Positions 7,872 to 15,435 of a stretch of DNA of 64,000 bases are shown here, in pieces. The first letter of the stretch is position 1. Every line of letters starts with the position of its first letter. The stretch is from RH-AL1 sp964235705. GTDB lineage: Bacteria > Pseudomonadota > Alphaproteobacteria > Rhizobiales > Beijerinckiaceae. Position numbers and translations under genes: made by a program. Under the pieces are notes generated by a model. That model was given only the letters and a program-made list of their open reading frames with translations. It made no database searches and had not been told where the DNA came from. The DNA is taken from the NCBI GenBank assembly GCA_964235705.1, contig CAXSDP010000008.1:1-64000 (forward strand), given 5' to 3'.

Positions 7872-7971
7872 NNNNNNNNNNNNNNNNNNNNNNNNNNNNN
7901 NNNNNNNNNNNNNNNNNNNNNNNNNNNNNNNNNNNNNNNNNNNNNNNNNNNNNNNNNNNNNNNNNNNNNNN
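7872..7971. other. assembly gap (100 N)
   Basis: Exactly 100 N, a gap of unknown length. The first sequence after it (7978-8040) holds two imperfect direct repeats of about 30 bp built around CCGGGGTCGGCGAAC, so the gap probably hides more copies. From 7972 to 8199 no gene is supported. Confidence 0.97.
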
Positions 7972-8199
7972 ATGGTCCCGCGCCGGGGTCGGCGAACGCG
8001 GACATTGGCCCGCCCCGGGGTCGGCGAACCGCGACACGCTCGGCACGCCCGATGTCGGCCGCGCCCGACACGCCGGGGGTGGTCCGTGGCCGCGCGGCGC
8101 CGCGCGTGGTAACGTGGCGGCGACGGAGGCTGGTCGAGGGGGGTGGGTCATGGCGCGTGCGATCGTCCGGGGGGCGGGCCGGCGGCCCGGGCGGCCCTC

Positions 8200-8940
8200 G
8201 TGAGCGACGCCGCCCTCGGCGCGGCTGACGCCGCCGCGCCGGCCGACGACGCCGCCCACCTGCTGATCGTCGACGACGACCGGCGCATCCGCGAGCTGCT
8301 GCGCCGCTACCTCGTGGGGGAGGGCTACCGCGTGACCACCGCCAGCACCGCCGCCGAGGCGACGGTGGCGCTGCGCAACATCAGCTTCGACCTGATCGTG
8401 CTCGACGTGATGATGCCCGGCGAGGACGGGTTCACCTTCGCCACCCGCGTGCGCGGCGACAGCGGGGCGATCGCCCACGTGCCCATCCTGATGCTGACCG
8501 CCAAGACCGAGTTCGAGGAGCGCGTGCTCGGCTTCGAGATCGGCGTCGACGACTACCTCGGCAAGCCCTTCGAGCCGCGCGAGCTGAGCCTGCGCATCGC
8601 CTCCATCCTGCGCCGGGCGAAGCCGCCGGCCGATGCCGGCGTGCCGACGCAGGTGGGGTTCGGCCCCTACGCGTTCGACCTGGAGCGCGGCGAGCTGCGC
8701 GAGGGCGGCGAGGTGCTGCGCATCACCGAGCGGGAGCGGGACATGCTGCGCCTCCTCGCCGCCAACGCCGGCGGCACGGTGTCACGGGAAGCGCTGAGCG
8801 GTTCGGGGGGCGCCGGCAACGAGCGGACGATCGACGTCCAGGTCAACCGGCTGCGACGGAAGATCGAGGCGGACCCGGCCAACCCGTTGTTCCTGCAGAC
8901 GGTTCGCGGTGCCGGCTACCGCCTCCTCGTTGACCGCTGA
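8200..8940 (+). CDS. OmpR-family response regulator
   Basis: 246-residue two-component regulator. The receiver domain has the acidic pocket LLIVDDD, phospho-acceptor Asp in LIVLDVMMPGEDG, the switch Thr in LMLTAKTE and Lys in YLGKPFEPREL. The C-terminal winged helix of the OmpR/PhoB type ends with NERTIDVQVNRLRRKIE and TVRGAGYRLL. The GTG at 8200 begins shortly before the receiver; the frame is open upstream but that part is low-complexity. Its likely partner is the kinase at 10997, as regulator-kinase pairs of this type are normally adjacent; here an antisense gene separates them and overlaps the last 159 bp of this one. Confidence 0.9.
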   Translation: MSDAALGAADAAAPADDAAHLLIVDDDRRIRELLRRYLVGEGYRVTTASTAAEATVALRNISFDLIVLDVMMPGEDGFTFATRVRGDSGAIAHVPILMLTAKTEFEERVLGFEIGVDDYLGKPFEPRELSLRIASILRRAKPPADAGVPTQVGFGPYAFDLERGELREGGEVLRITERERDMLRLLAANAGGTVSREALSGSGGAGNERTIDVQVNRLRRKIEADPANPLFLQTVRGAGYRLLVDR

Positions 8941-10854
8941 GGCGGGCGCCGGCGGGGTGGCCCCCAACACGCCGGGGTCGTCCCGCCGCAGCTTCGCCAC
9001 CAGCCAGTCGGAGCCTTCCCGCGTCAGGTGGTGGTAGTCAAACTGCAGGGGCACGCCGGTCGCCGCGAACAGGCGGCAGCGGTCGTCCGGGCAGATGAGT
9101 CGGTAGGGCGAGACGTAGGCGGCGAGCGGCGCCACCGCCGCCGCCATGAGGGCGTCGAGCGGTTTCACGCCCGGCAGCAGGTGGGTGGGCACGCGATCCA
9201 GCTCGCCGCGCAGCATGGCCCCGGCGATCAGCGTCGACGCCGGCTGGTCGTAGCGCGGCACGGGGCCGAACACGACCACGCGGGTCGCGTGGGGTCGCAG
9301 CGCGCGAAGCGTCGCGAGGAGCGCCGGGATGTCGGCCTCGTCCCACAACGCCGCGACCACGATCGCGTCGAGGTGGTGCGCCGGGATGAAGTCGGCCAGC
9401 ATGGCGCGCATGAGGGTGGTGCAGCGCCCCGCGCCCTCGGCGCCCAGCACCGGCTTGCAGCCGGACGCCGTCGCCTGGAGCAGGTTGAGCCCCGGCCAGG
9501 CGTCGTGGAAGCCGGGCTGGAGGTGCGCGGCGTGGCTGTCGCCCAGCAACAGCACGTTGGGCGCGTCGGCGCGGATCGGGAGGCAGGCGGCGCGGTCGAA
9601 GGCGTCGGCGGCCTCCTTCGAGGTGATGAAGCATTGACCCTCGCGGTAGGGGGCGCGGCTCGCGGCCGAGTAGGTCGCCGCCACGGCCGCGACGGTCGGC
9701 GGGAACCGGCCGGGCCAGCCGTTGCCGGCCACCACCAGGGAGCAGGCGCAGCCCAGCAGCAGGGCACCTGCCGGCAGCAGGCGCCCGGCGTACCGCCGCG
9801 ACGGCGAGGACGGGCGGCGGAACGGCTGCTCCACGAAGCGCCACGTCAGGATTGACAGCGCGAGCAGGAGCGCGCCGCCGCCGGCCAGCCACGCCGGCGA
9901 CAGGGGCAGCCCGGCCGCGCGCGCGAAGGCGATCATCGGCCAGTGCCACAGGTAGAGCGAGTAGGAGATCGTGCCGAGCAAGGCGATCGGCCGGGCGCCG
10001 AGCGCCGCGCCGACGAGGGTCCGCCCGGCGCCGCCGGCGTGGATGATGGCCGCCGCCGCGAGGCACGGCACCAGGCTCGCCACGCCCGGCATCGGCGTCG
10101 CGCGGGAGAAGGCGGTGACGCACAGGGCGAGCGCCGCGGCCGCCGCGCCGGCCGTCGCCTCCGCGACCCATCGCCGGGCGATCGGCGGCGTCAGGCCGTC
10201 GGCGAGCAGGCCGCCGACGAGGAACTCGAACAGCCTCGTCGGCATGAGGAAGAACGCGGCGTCGGGCGACCACGCGCGGGTGAGGAGGCAGCCGGTCAGC
10301 GAGGCGGCGGCGGCGAGTAGCAGGCCCGTCCGCCTCCAGCGCCCGATCGCCGCCACCAGGACCGGCGCGACGGCGTAGAATTGCGCCTCGACCCCGAGGC
10401 TCCAGGTGTGGAGCAGCGGCTTGGCGGCGGCGGCCCCGTCGAAGTAGCCGAACTGCGTCGCGAAGAGGATGTTGGGCACCAGCAGCACCGTGGCGAGGAG
10501 GCTGCGCGCCATGTCGTCGAGGTCGCCCGGCATCAGCGTGAGCGTCGCGACGCCCAGCGACACGGCCGACACGACGAACAGGGCCGGCAGCGTGCGGCGC
10601 GCCCGGCGGCCGTAGAAGGCGAGGACGGCGGTCCCGTTCCCGCGCGCGGCGAACAGGTCCCGAACGATCAGGAACCCCGAGATGACGAAGAACACGTCGA
10701 CCCCGACGAACCCGCCGCCGAAGCCCGGCAGGTGCAGGTGGGTGAGGATGACCGCCGCCACCGCCACGGCGCGGAGGCCGTCCACCTCGGGGCGGTACGC
10801 GCGGGTCGGAGGCTCCGCGCGCCGGTCTCGCCTCACTTGACGGCAGATTTCCAT
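8782..10854 (-). CDS. OafA/YrhL-type acyltransferase with SGNH domain
   Basis: 690-residue membrane O-acyltransferase. The opening YRPEVDGLRAVAV and FFVISGFLI are signatures of acyltransferase family 3; about ten hydrophobic helices follow to residue 350. The periplasmic C-terminal part (380-625) is an SGNH hydrolase-like domain with LLLGDSHAAH and the DYHHLT catalytic Asp/His. Proteins with this layout O-acetylate surface polysaccharide or LPS. The last about 53 residues are read from the antisense strand of the response-regulator gene and look like an overprinted tail. The gene lies between the two halves of a two-component pair, suggesting later insertion. Confidence 0.88.
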   Translation of the reverse strand: MEICRQVRRDRRAEPPTRAYRPEVDGLRAVAVAAVILTHLHLPGFGGGFVGVDVFFVISGFLIVRDLFAARGNGTAVLAFYGRRARRTLPALFVVSAVSLGVATLTLMPGDLDDMARSLLATVLLVPNILFATQFGYFDGAAAAKPLLHTWSLGVEAQFYAVAPVLVAAIGRWRRTGLLLAAAASLTGCLLTRAWSPDAAFFLMPTRLFEFLVGGLLADGLTPPIARRWVAEATAGAAAAALALCVTAFSRATPMPGVASLVPCLAAAAIIHAGGAGRTLVGAALGARPIALLGTISYSLYLWHWPMIAFARAAGLPLSPAWLAGGGALLLALSILTWRFVEQPFRRPSSPSRRYAGRLLPAGALLLGCACSLVVAGNGWPGRFPPTVAAVAATYSAASRAPYREGQCFITSKEAADAFDRAACLPIRADAPNVLLLGDSHAAHLQPGFHDAWPGLNLLQATASGCKPVLGAEGAGRCTTLMRAMLADFIPAHHLDAIVVAALWDEADIPALLATLRALRPHATRVVVFGPVPRYDQPASTLIAGAMLRGELDRVPTHLLPGVKPLDALMAAAVAPLAAYVSPYRLICPDDRCRLFAATGVPLQFDYHHLTREGSDWLVAKLRRDDPGVLGATPPAPASAVNEEAVAGTANRLQEQRVGRVRLDLPSQPVDLDVDRPLVAGAPRTAQRFP

Positions 10855-10958
10855 CGGTCACCGTGATACCGACCGGGTCGCCGGGGCGCAACGGCACCCA
10901 CGACACACGGTCCGGTTTCGCTTCGGCGGATCTGGTCACGAACGCGGCCCAAAGGGGT

Positions 10959-11009
10959 CCCCATCAGCCTCCCGTCACCATGAGCCTCCCGTCACGATGA
11001 GCCTCCTGT
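10959..11009. repeat. 17-bp triplication across the kinase start
   Basis: Three imperfect 17-bp units in tandem (10959-10975, 10976-10992, 10993-11009), consensus CACSATGAGCCTCCCGT. Units two and three each contain an ATG. The first (10980) opens a six-codon frame whose TGA overlaps the second ATG (10997), which starts the histidine kinase. Confidence 0.8.
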
Positions 11010-12367
11010 CCCAGCCCCCCGCGCGGGTCGCCGCGCCCTCCACCTGGCTCGACGTCGGCCGCCGCCTGTTCTCCGTGCTGCCCAAGGGCCTCTACGCGCG
11101 CTCGATCCTCATCGTCATCCTGCCGATGGTGGTGCTGCAGTCCGTGCTCACCTTCATCTTCCTGGAGCGGCACTGGGCGCTCGTCACGAGCCAGCTGTCG
11201 CTGGTGCTCACCCAGGACCTCGCGGCGATCATCGACATCTACGGGTCCTACCCCCAGGACAAGGACGACGAGACCCTGACGCGGATCGCGCAGGACCGCA
11301 TGAAGATCGACGTGGAGTTCCTTCCCCCCGGCCCGCTGCCGCCGGCGCTGCCCAAGCCGTTCTTCTCCATCGTCGACGCGGCGCTCGGCAACCAGATCCG
11401 CAAGCAGATCGGCCGCCCCTACTGGCTCGACACGGTGGGGCGCTCGAACCTCATCGAGATCCGAATCCAGCTGCCCAACGCGATCCTGCGCGCGGTCGCC
11501 TACCGCTCGGCCGCCTACGCCTCGAACTCCTACATCTTCATCGTGTGGATGGTGGGCACCTCCCTCGTGCTGATCGTGGTGGCGGTGGCGTTCTTGCGCA
11601 CGCAGATCCGTCCCATCTTGCGCCTGTCGCGGGCGGCGGAAGCCTTCGGCAAGGGGCGCGACGTCGAGTTCCGCCCGCGCGGCGCCCGCGAGGTGCGGGA
11701 GGCCGGCTACGCCTTCATCGCCATGAAGCGGCGCATCGAGCGCGCCATCGACCAGCGCACCGCCATGCTGAACGGGGTCAGCCACGACCTGCGCACGGTG
11801 ATCACCCGCTTCAAGCTCTCGCTGGCGCTGATGGAGGGCAGCGAGGATTCCGACGAGATGAAGAAGGACGTGGAGGAGATGCAACGCATGCTGGAGGGCT
11901 ACCTCGCCTTCGCGCGCGGCGACGCGGGGGAGCCGGCGGTGCCGGTCGACATGCGCGCCTTCCTCGACGACATGAAGGCCGACGCCGACCGCGCGGGCCG
12001 CCACCTGCGGGTCGAGTTCACCGGGGACGCCGTGGTGCGGGTGCGCCCCGACGCCTTCAAGCGCTGCATCGGCAACCTCGTCGCCAACGCCCAGCGCCAC
12101 GCCGGCACGGTGGCGGTGGACGGGTGCCGCGACGGGCGCTTCCTGGCGATCCACGTCGACGACGACGGCCCCGGCATCCCCGCCGCCAACCGCGACGACG
12201 TGTTCCGCCCCTTCGTGCGGCTCGACGAGGCGCGCAACCAGGACGCCGGCGGCACCGGCCTCGGCCTGTCGATCGCCCGCGACATCGCCCGCGCGCATGG
12301 CGGCGACATCACGCTGGGGGACAGCGCGCTGGGGGGCTTGAGGGCGAGCGTGCGGGTGCCGGTGTGA
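10997..12367 (+). CDS. EnvZ-type sensor histidine kinase
   Basis: 456-residue inner-membrane kinase. Two membrane helices (about 37-57 and 178-200) enclose a periplasmic sensor region of about 120 residues; a HAMP linker follows. The phosphorylated His is in GVSHDLRTVITRFKL (Val replaces the usual Pro/Ile after T). ATPase boxes: N in NLVANAQRH, G1 in DDDGPGIP, G2 in GGTGLGLSIA. It should phosphorylate the OmpR-type regulator at 8200. The last about 28 codons are present a second time as a decayed copy at 13561-13642, on the far side of a Fic module. Translation may be coupled to a six-codon leader frame. Confidence 0.9.
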   Translation: MSLLSQPPARVAAPSTWLDVGRRLFSVLPKGLYARSILIVILPMVVLQSVLTFIFLERHWALVTSQLSLVLTQDLAAIIDIYGSYPQDKDDETLTRIAQDRMKIDVEFLPPGPLPPALPKPFFSIVDAALGNQIRKQIGRPYWLDTVGRSNLIEIRIQLPNAILRAVAYRSAAYASNSYIFIVWMVGTSLVLIVVAVAFLRTQIRPILRLSRAAEAFGKGRDVEFRPRGAREVREAGYAFIAMKRRIERAIDQRTAMLNGVSHDLRTVITRFKLSLALMEGSEDSDEMKKDVEEMQRMLEGYLAFARGDAGEPAVPVDMRAFLDDMKADADRAGRHLRVEFTGDAVVRVRPDAFKRCIGNLVANAQRHAGTVAVDGCRDGRFLAIHVDDDGPGIPAANRDDVFRPFVRLDEARNQDAGGTGLGLSIARDIARAHGGDITLGDSALGGLRASVRVPV

Positions 12368-12411
12368 GCGCGGGTGGATGTGACGGAATGGTGAGCCGTC
12401 GCGATCAGATT

Positions 12412-13134
12412 TCAGTCGCCGTCGAGGATTTTGACCAGGTCTTCGGCCGAGATGCCGCCGGCAATCTCCATCACGGTCGTCAATTGTTTGGCGAGAAGTG
12501 ATGTCAGCAGTGCTTGCATCCTGCTCAAATCAAAGTCGCCGGACGCGCGCAACGCGAGATCGGCGGCATCAAGAGCCTCGAAATACGCAGCTCGATGGTG
12601 AGTGATGAGTTCGGGGATCGTCGGCCACCCCGCTAGATTGTTGCCCATTCGTATGAGAAGAACAATGTACGAGATGATCCTCGAGGTGCGGCCGTTGCCG
12701 TCATCGAACGGGTGAATCCAATTCAAACGCCAAAGAATATAGGATGCTAAGTAAAGTGGCTTCCTATCCCAGTTGTCGTTCACGTACTCGCACAGATCCT
12801 CGACGAGTTCATGAACCAGGTGGGCATCCGGTGGTGTGTGGAGGCTCTTCTCGATCTTGACGGACGACGGCCGGAAATTGCCAGCGAAAGAGCTGATGCC
12901 TTGTAGGGCAATGCGTTGAAGACCCGTGATCAAGGAGGGGCGAAGTCGCCAAGTGTTCCCCTGCTCGATACGATCGAGCGCATCGATAACCGTGGCGATG
13001 GCTGCATCGTATTGAAGCAGCCCGTTTGCCGCTTCCGCCTCGGCCCTCTTCAGCGGATCCTGAATGAGAACGGGGATTTCGGCGCGGCTGTCGCGCCGTT
13101 CATCACTCGGAACGTTCATGGGATCCGGCATCAC
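12412..13134 (-). CDS. Fic-domain protein (probable AMP-transferase)
   Basis: 240-residue Fic protein. The active-site motif HPFDDGNGRTSR matches HPFx(D/E)GNGRxxR, with the catalytic His and the phosphate-binding GNGR. Fic enzymes transfer AMP or another nucleotide moiety from NTP to Ser/Thr/Tyr of target proteins. I see no (S/T)xxxE(G/N) autoinhibitory helix inside the protein, which suggests it depends on a separate inhibitor. The small gene upstream, overlapping it by 32 bp, is the obvious candidate. The start may be 13134 or the Met at 13119. Base composition is less G/C-rich than its neighbours, and the module sits in a kinase 3' end, so acquisition by transfer is likely. Confidence 0.87.
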   Translation of the reverse strand: MMPDPMNVPSDERRDSRAEIPVLIQDPLKRAEAEAANGLLQYDAAIATVIDALDRIEQGNTWRLRPSLITGLQRIALQGISSFAGNFRPSSVKIEKSLHTPPDAHLVHELVEDLCEYVNDNWDRKPLYLASYILWRLNWIHPFDDGNGRTSRIISYIVLLIRMGNNLAGWPTIPELITHHRAAYFEALDAADLALRASGDFDLSRMQALLTSLLAKQLTTVMEIAGGISAEDLVKILDGD

Positions 13135-13396
13135 GCGATGCCTCGACTGCGAGCCTGTCAGCTTGCTCGTTGATCATCTCCCGAGTGATCAAGCTGTTCT
13201 CAAAGGCGGTATTGCCGTACGCGAAGCTCCGTCGCTGCTGCTCACGATGCTCGGCGCTGGGCTTGTAACGCTTCGCAGCCTCAAGGAGCGTCGACAAAGC
13301 TTCGGACACGGTATCCTCCTTGATGCGCAACGACCGGATCCCGAGCGCGGCGGCTCGAACGAGCGATGGCGCACAATCTTGAATCGGCTCCATCAT
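13103..13396 (-). CDS. small partner of Fic, candidate antitoxin
   Basis: 97-residue protein overlapping the start of the Fic gene. The N-terminal half is helical; residues about 57-75 read SFAYGNTAFENSLITREM. That segment lines up with the inhibitory helix of Fic proteins (consensus (S/T)xxxE(G/N) followed by TxxE), with the Glu of FEN as the candidate inhibitory residue, though Asn sits where Ser/Thr is expected. Class I Fic systems (VbhT/VbhA type) supply this helix from a separate antitoxin. I therefore read the pair as toxin-antitoxin. This is inference from motif and overlap; no named family was recognised. Confidence 0.6.
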   Translation of the reverse strand: MMEPIQDCAPSLVRAAALGIRSLRIKEDTVSEALSTLLEAAKRYKPSAEHREQQRRSFAYGNTAFENSLITREMINEQADRLAVEASRDAGSHERSE

Positions 13397-13480
13397 TGGC
13401 TCGTCGGTTCCACACGAGAGACCATGACCTATAAGCCACGTGGCCCCAGCATCCGTCTAGGCGCACGAGAAGAAGTTCAC

Positions 13481-13498
13481 AGCGCATCGCTATGCGCT
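13481..13498. promoter_or_regulatory. palindrome upstream of the Fic module
   Basis: Perfect inverted repeat AGCGCAT-CGCT-ATGCGCT, 85 bp upstream of the start of the small Fic partner gene. Toxin-antitoxin operons are usually autoregulated through such dyads, so it is a candidate operator. No other evidence. Confidence 0.35.
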
Positions 13499-13505
13499 CC
13501 GCCTT

Positions 13506-13543
13506 GCCTTACCGTTCTCCATCCTTCATGAAGCTGGTAAGGC
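13506..13543. repeat. nested inverted repeat at the edge of the Fic cassette
   Basis: 8-bp arms GCCTTACC (13506-13513) and GGTAAGGC (13536-13543) enclose a shorter dyad CTTCATGAAG (13524-13533). It lies 17 bp before the decayed kinase 3' end, at the presumed outer border of the cassette. It could be a terminator, a regulatory dyad or a recombination site. Confidence 0.5.
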
Positions 13544-13560
13544 GGCATGCTCAAACAGCG

Positions 13561-13642
13561 ATCGCCCGCGCCCACGGGGCGACATCATCCTTGGGGAGAG
13601 CCCGCTGCGGGCTTGAAGGCTAGCGTGCGGGTGCCGGTGTGA
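13561..13642 (+). pseudogene. decayed copy of the histidine kinase 3' end
   Basis: These 82 bases match the last 84 bases of the kinase gene (about 12284-12367), from the IARAHGGDITLG codons through the final VRVPV and TGA. The last 24 bases are identical. Two single-base deletions and several substitutions shift the frame and create a TAG. It is not translated. It marks the far side of the Fic module, which is thus bounded by direct repeats of the kinase 3' end. Confidence 0.85.
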
Positions 13643-13663
13643 GGGGCGGTATTGCCTCGACAC

Positions 13664-13778
13664 CCTCATGGTGAGGAGCCGCCATGGGCGGCGTCTCGAA
13701 CCACGGGGGTTCCAAGGGGCTCCATCACGGGATCGCCTCGTGGTTCGAGACGGCCCTTCGGGCCTCCTCACCATGAGG
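13664..13778. repeat. palindromic repeat element, inverted pair
   Basis: 115-bp element, CCTCATGGTGAGGAG at the left and its exact inverse CTCCTCACCATGAGG at the right. The left half has a GCCGCC-ATGG-GCGGC hairpin then GTCTCGAACCA; the right half, read in reverse, has GGCCC-GAA-GGGCC then GTCTCGAACCA. Same family as 5831-6208 and 7251-7367. Confidence 0.9.
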
Positions 13779-13850
13779 CTGCTTCAAGGCGACCGGGGGA
13801 AGTGACGCGACAGGTTGGCGGACGCCGCCGCGTCGTCCTATCTTCCTACC

Positions 13851-14864
13851 ATGACCCACCCCATCCCCTTCTCCGTCCTCGACCTCGCGCCCGTTCTCGC
13901 CGGGCAGACGCCGCGCGAGGCGTTCGGGCACGCCGTCGCGCTGGCCCGCCACGCGGAGGCGCTCGGGTACCACCGCTACTGGCTGGCCGAGCACCACAAC
14001 ATGCCGGGCGTCGCCAGCGCGGCGACGGCGGTGGTGATCGGCCACGTCGCCGGCGCGACCACCACCATCCGCGTCGGCTCGGGCGGGGTGATGCTGCCCA
14101 ACCATTCGCCGCTCGCGGTCGCCGAGCAGTTCGGCACGCTGGCCTCGCTCCACCCCGGCCGCATCGACCTTGGGCTGGGGCGCGCGCCGGGCGGCGACGG
14201 CCACGTGCTGCGGGCGCTGCGCCGCTCGCCCGAAGCCGGCGATCGTTTTCCGCGCGACGTCCAGGAGCTGCAATACCTGTTCGGGGAGGCGACGCCGGAC
14301 CAGCCGATCCGCGCGGTCCCGGGCGCCGGGCTCGACGTGCCGCTCTACCTGCTCGGCTCCTCGACCTTCTCCGCCGAGCTCGCCGGGCTGCTCGGCCTGC
14401 CGTTCGCCTTCGCCGCGCACTTCGCCCCCGACGCGCTCGGCGCGGCGCTCGCCCTGTACCGCGAAACGTTCCGGCCGTCGCCCGCGCTGGCCGCGCCGCA
14501 CGCCATCGTCTGCGTGACGGTGGTCGCCGCCGACACGGACGCGGAGGCCGCCCGCCTGTTCACCACCCAGCAGCAGGCCTTCGTGCTGTTGCGGCGCGGC
14601 ACGCCCACGCTGCTCCAGCCGCCGGTCGACGACCTCGCCAGCGTGACGGAGCCGCACGAGCGGGCCAACGCCGCCCGCGCGCTGCGCACCGCCATCGTCG
14701 GCGGCCCGGACACGGTGGCGCGCGGGATCGCGGCGCTGCTGGCGGAGACGGGGGCGGACGAGCTGATGGTGAACGCGATGGTCTTCGACCAGGGCGCGCG
14801 GCGGCGCTCCTACGCCCTCGTCGCCGCCGTGCGCGACCGCGCGGCCGGGCGCCGGGCGGCCTGA
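13851..14864 (+). CDS. LLM-class flavin-dependent oxidoreductase
   Basis: 337-residue luciferase-like monooxygenase of the YhbW/MsnO8-like group: a TIM barrel using reduced FMN from a separate reductase. Marks: FSVLDLAPV at the start, RYWLAEHHNMPGVASAA, VGSGGVMLPNHSPLAVAEQFGTL and RIDLGLGRAPG, all conserved in bacterial LLM oxidoreductases. Substrate unknown. I start at ATG 13851 because MTHPIPFSVLDLAPV is the standard N-terminus; the frame is open 12 codons further upstream. Convergent with the GNAT gene, four bases apart. Confidence 0.9.
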   Translation: MTHPIPFSVLDLAPVLAGQTPREAFGHAVALARHAEALGYHRYWLAEHHNMPGVASAATAVVIGHVAGATTTIRVGSGGVMLPNHSPLAVAEQFGTLASLHPGRIDLGLGRAPGGDGHVLRALRRSPEAGDRFPRDVQELQYLFGEATPDQPIRAVPGAGLDVPLYLLGSSTFSAELAGLLGLPFAFAAHFAPDALGAALALYRETFRPSPALAAPHAIVCVTVVAADTDAEAARLFTTQQQAFVLLRRGTPTLLQPPVDDLASVTEPHERANAARALRTAIVGGPDTVARGIAALLAETGADELMVNAMVFDQGARRRSYALVAAVRDRAAGRRAA

Positions 14865-14868
14865 CGCG

Positions 14869-15435
14869 TCACGCCCCTGCCGGCGCCTCGCCGGCAAACG
14901 CCTTGCCATCCAGCGCCTTGCCCATGCGGATGAACGGCACGTCACCCCCTCCGGCCCCCACCGAGGTGAAGCGCTCCATCTCGTGCCAGCCGCACGCGCG
15001 GTAGAGCGGCGCGCCGGCGAGCGTCGCGGCGAGCTCGCCCCGGCCGAACCCCTCAGCCGCCGCCGCCGCCTCGCCCAGCCGCAGGATGAGCCGCCCCACG
15101 CCGCGACGGGTGAAATCCGGGTGGGTGTACATGGCCCGGAACCGCGCCGGGTCGCGCGCGGGGTCGAGCGGGCTGTCGTCCCGCGCGCCCGTGTGGTCGC
15201 CGCCGAACAAGGTCGCCCGCCGGCTCCAGCCGCCGCAGCCGGCGAGCCGGCCGTCCGCCTCGACGACGAAGTAGGTGCGGTCCGTGACGAGCCGCGTGTC
15301 CAGGCCCATGACGCCGTGGCTCGCGCGGATCGTCGCCTCGTCGAGGAACGGGCGCTGCAGGTGGTCGATGGCCAGCGCCATGAGGGCGCGTAGCGCCGGC
15401 ACGTCGTCGAGCGTGGCCGTCCTGTGTGTCAGCAT
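14869..15435 (-). CDS. GNAT-family acetyltransferase
   Basis: 188-residue GNAT protein. It opens MLTHRTATLDDVPALRALM; YFVVEADGRLAGCGGW is the central strand pair; MYTHPDFTRRGVGRLIL contains the acetyl-CoA pyrophosphate-binding RRGVGR loop; PLYRACGWHEMERF closes the fold. Acceptor substrate unknown. It lies tail to tail with the LLM oxidoreductase. Confidence 0.87.
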   Translation of the reverse strand: MLTHRTATLDDVPALRALMALAIDHLQRPFLDEATIRASHGVMGLDTRLVTDRTYFVVEADGRLAGCGGWSRRATLFGGDHTGARDDSPLDPARDPARFRAMYTHPDFTRRGVGRLILRLGEAAAAAEGFGRGELAATLAGAPLYRACGWHEMERFTSVGAGGGDVPFIRMGKALDGKAFAGEAPAGA

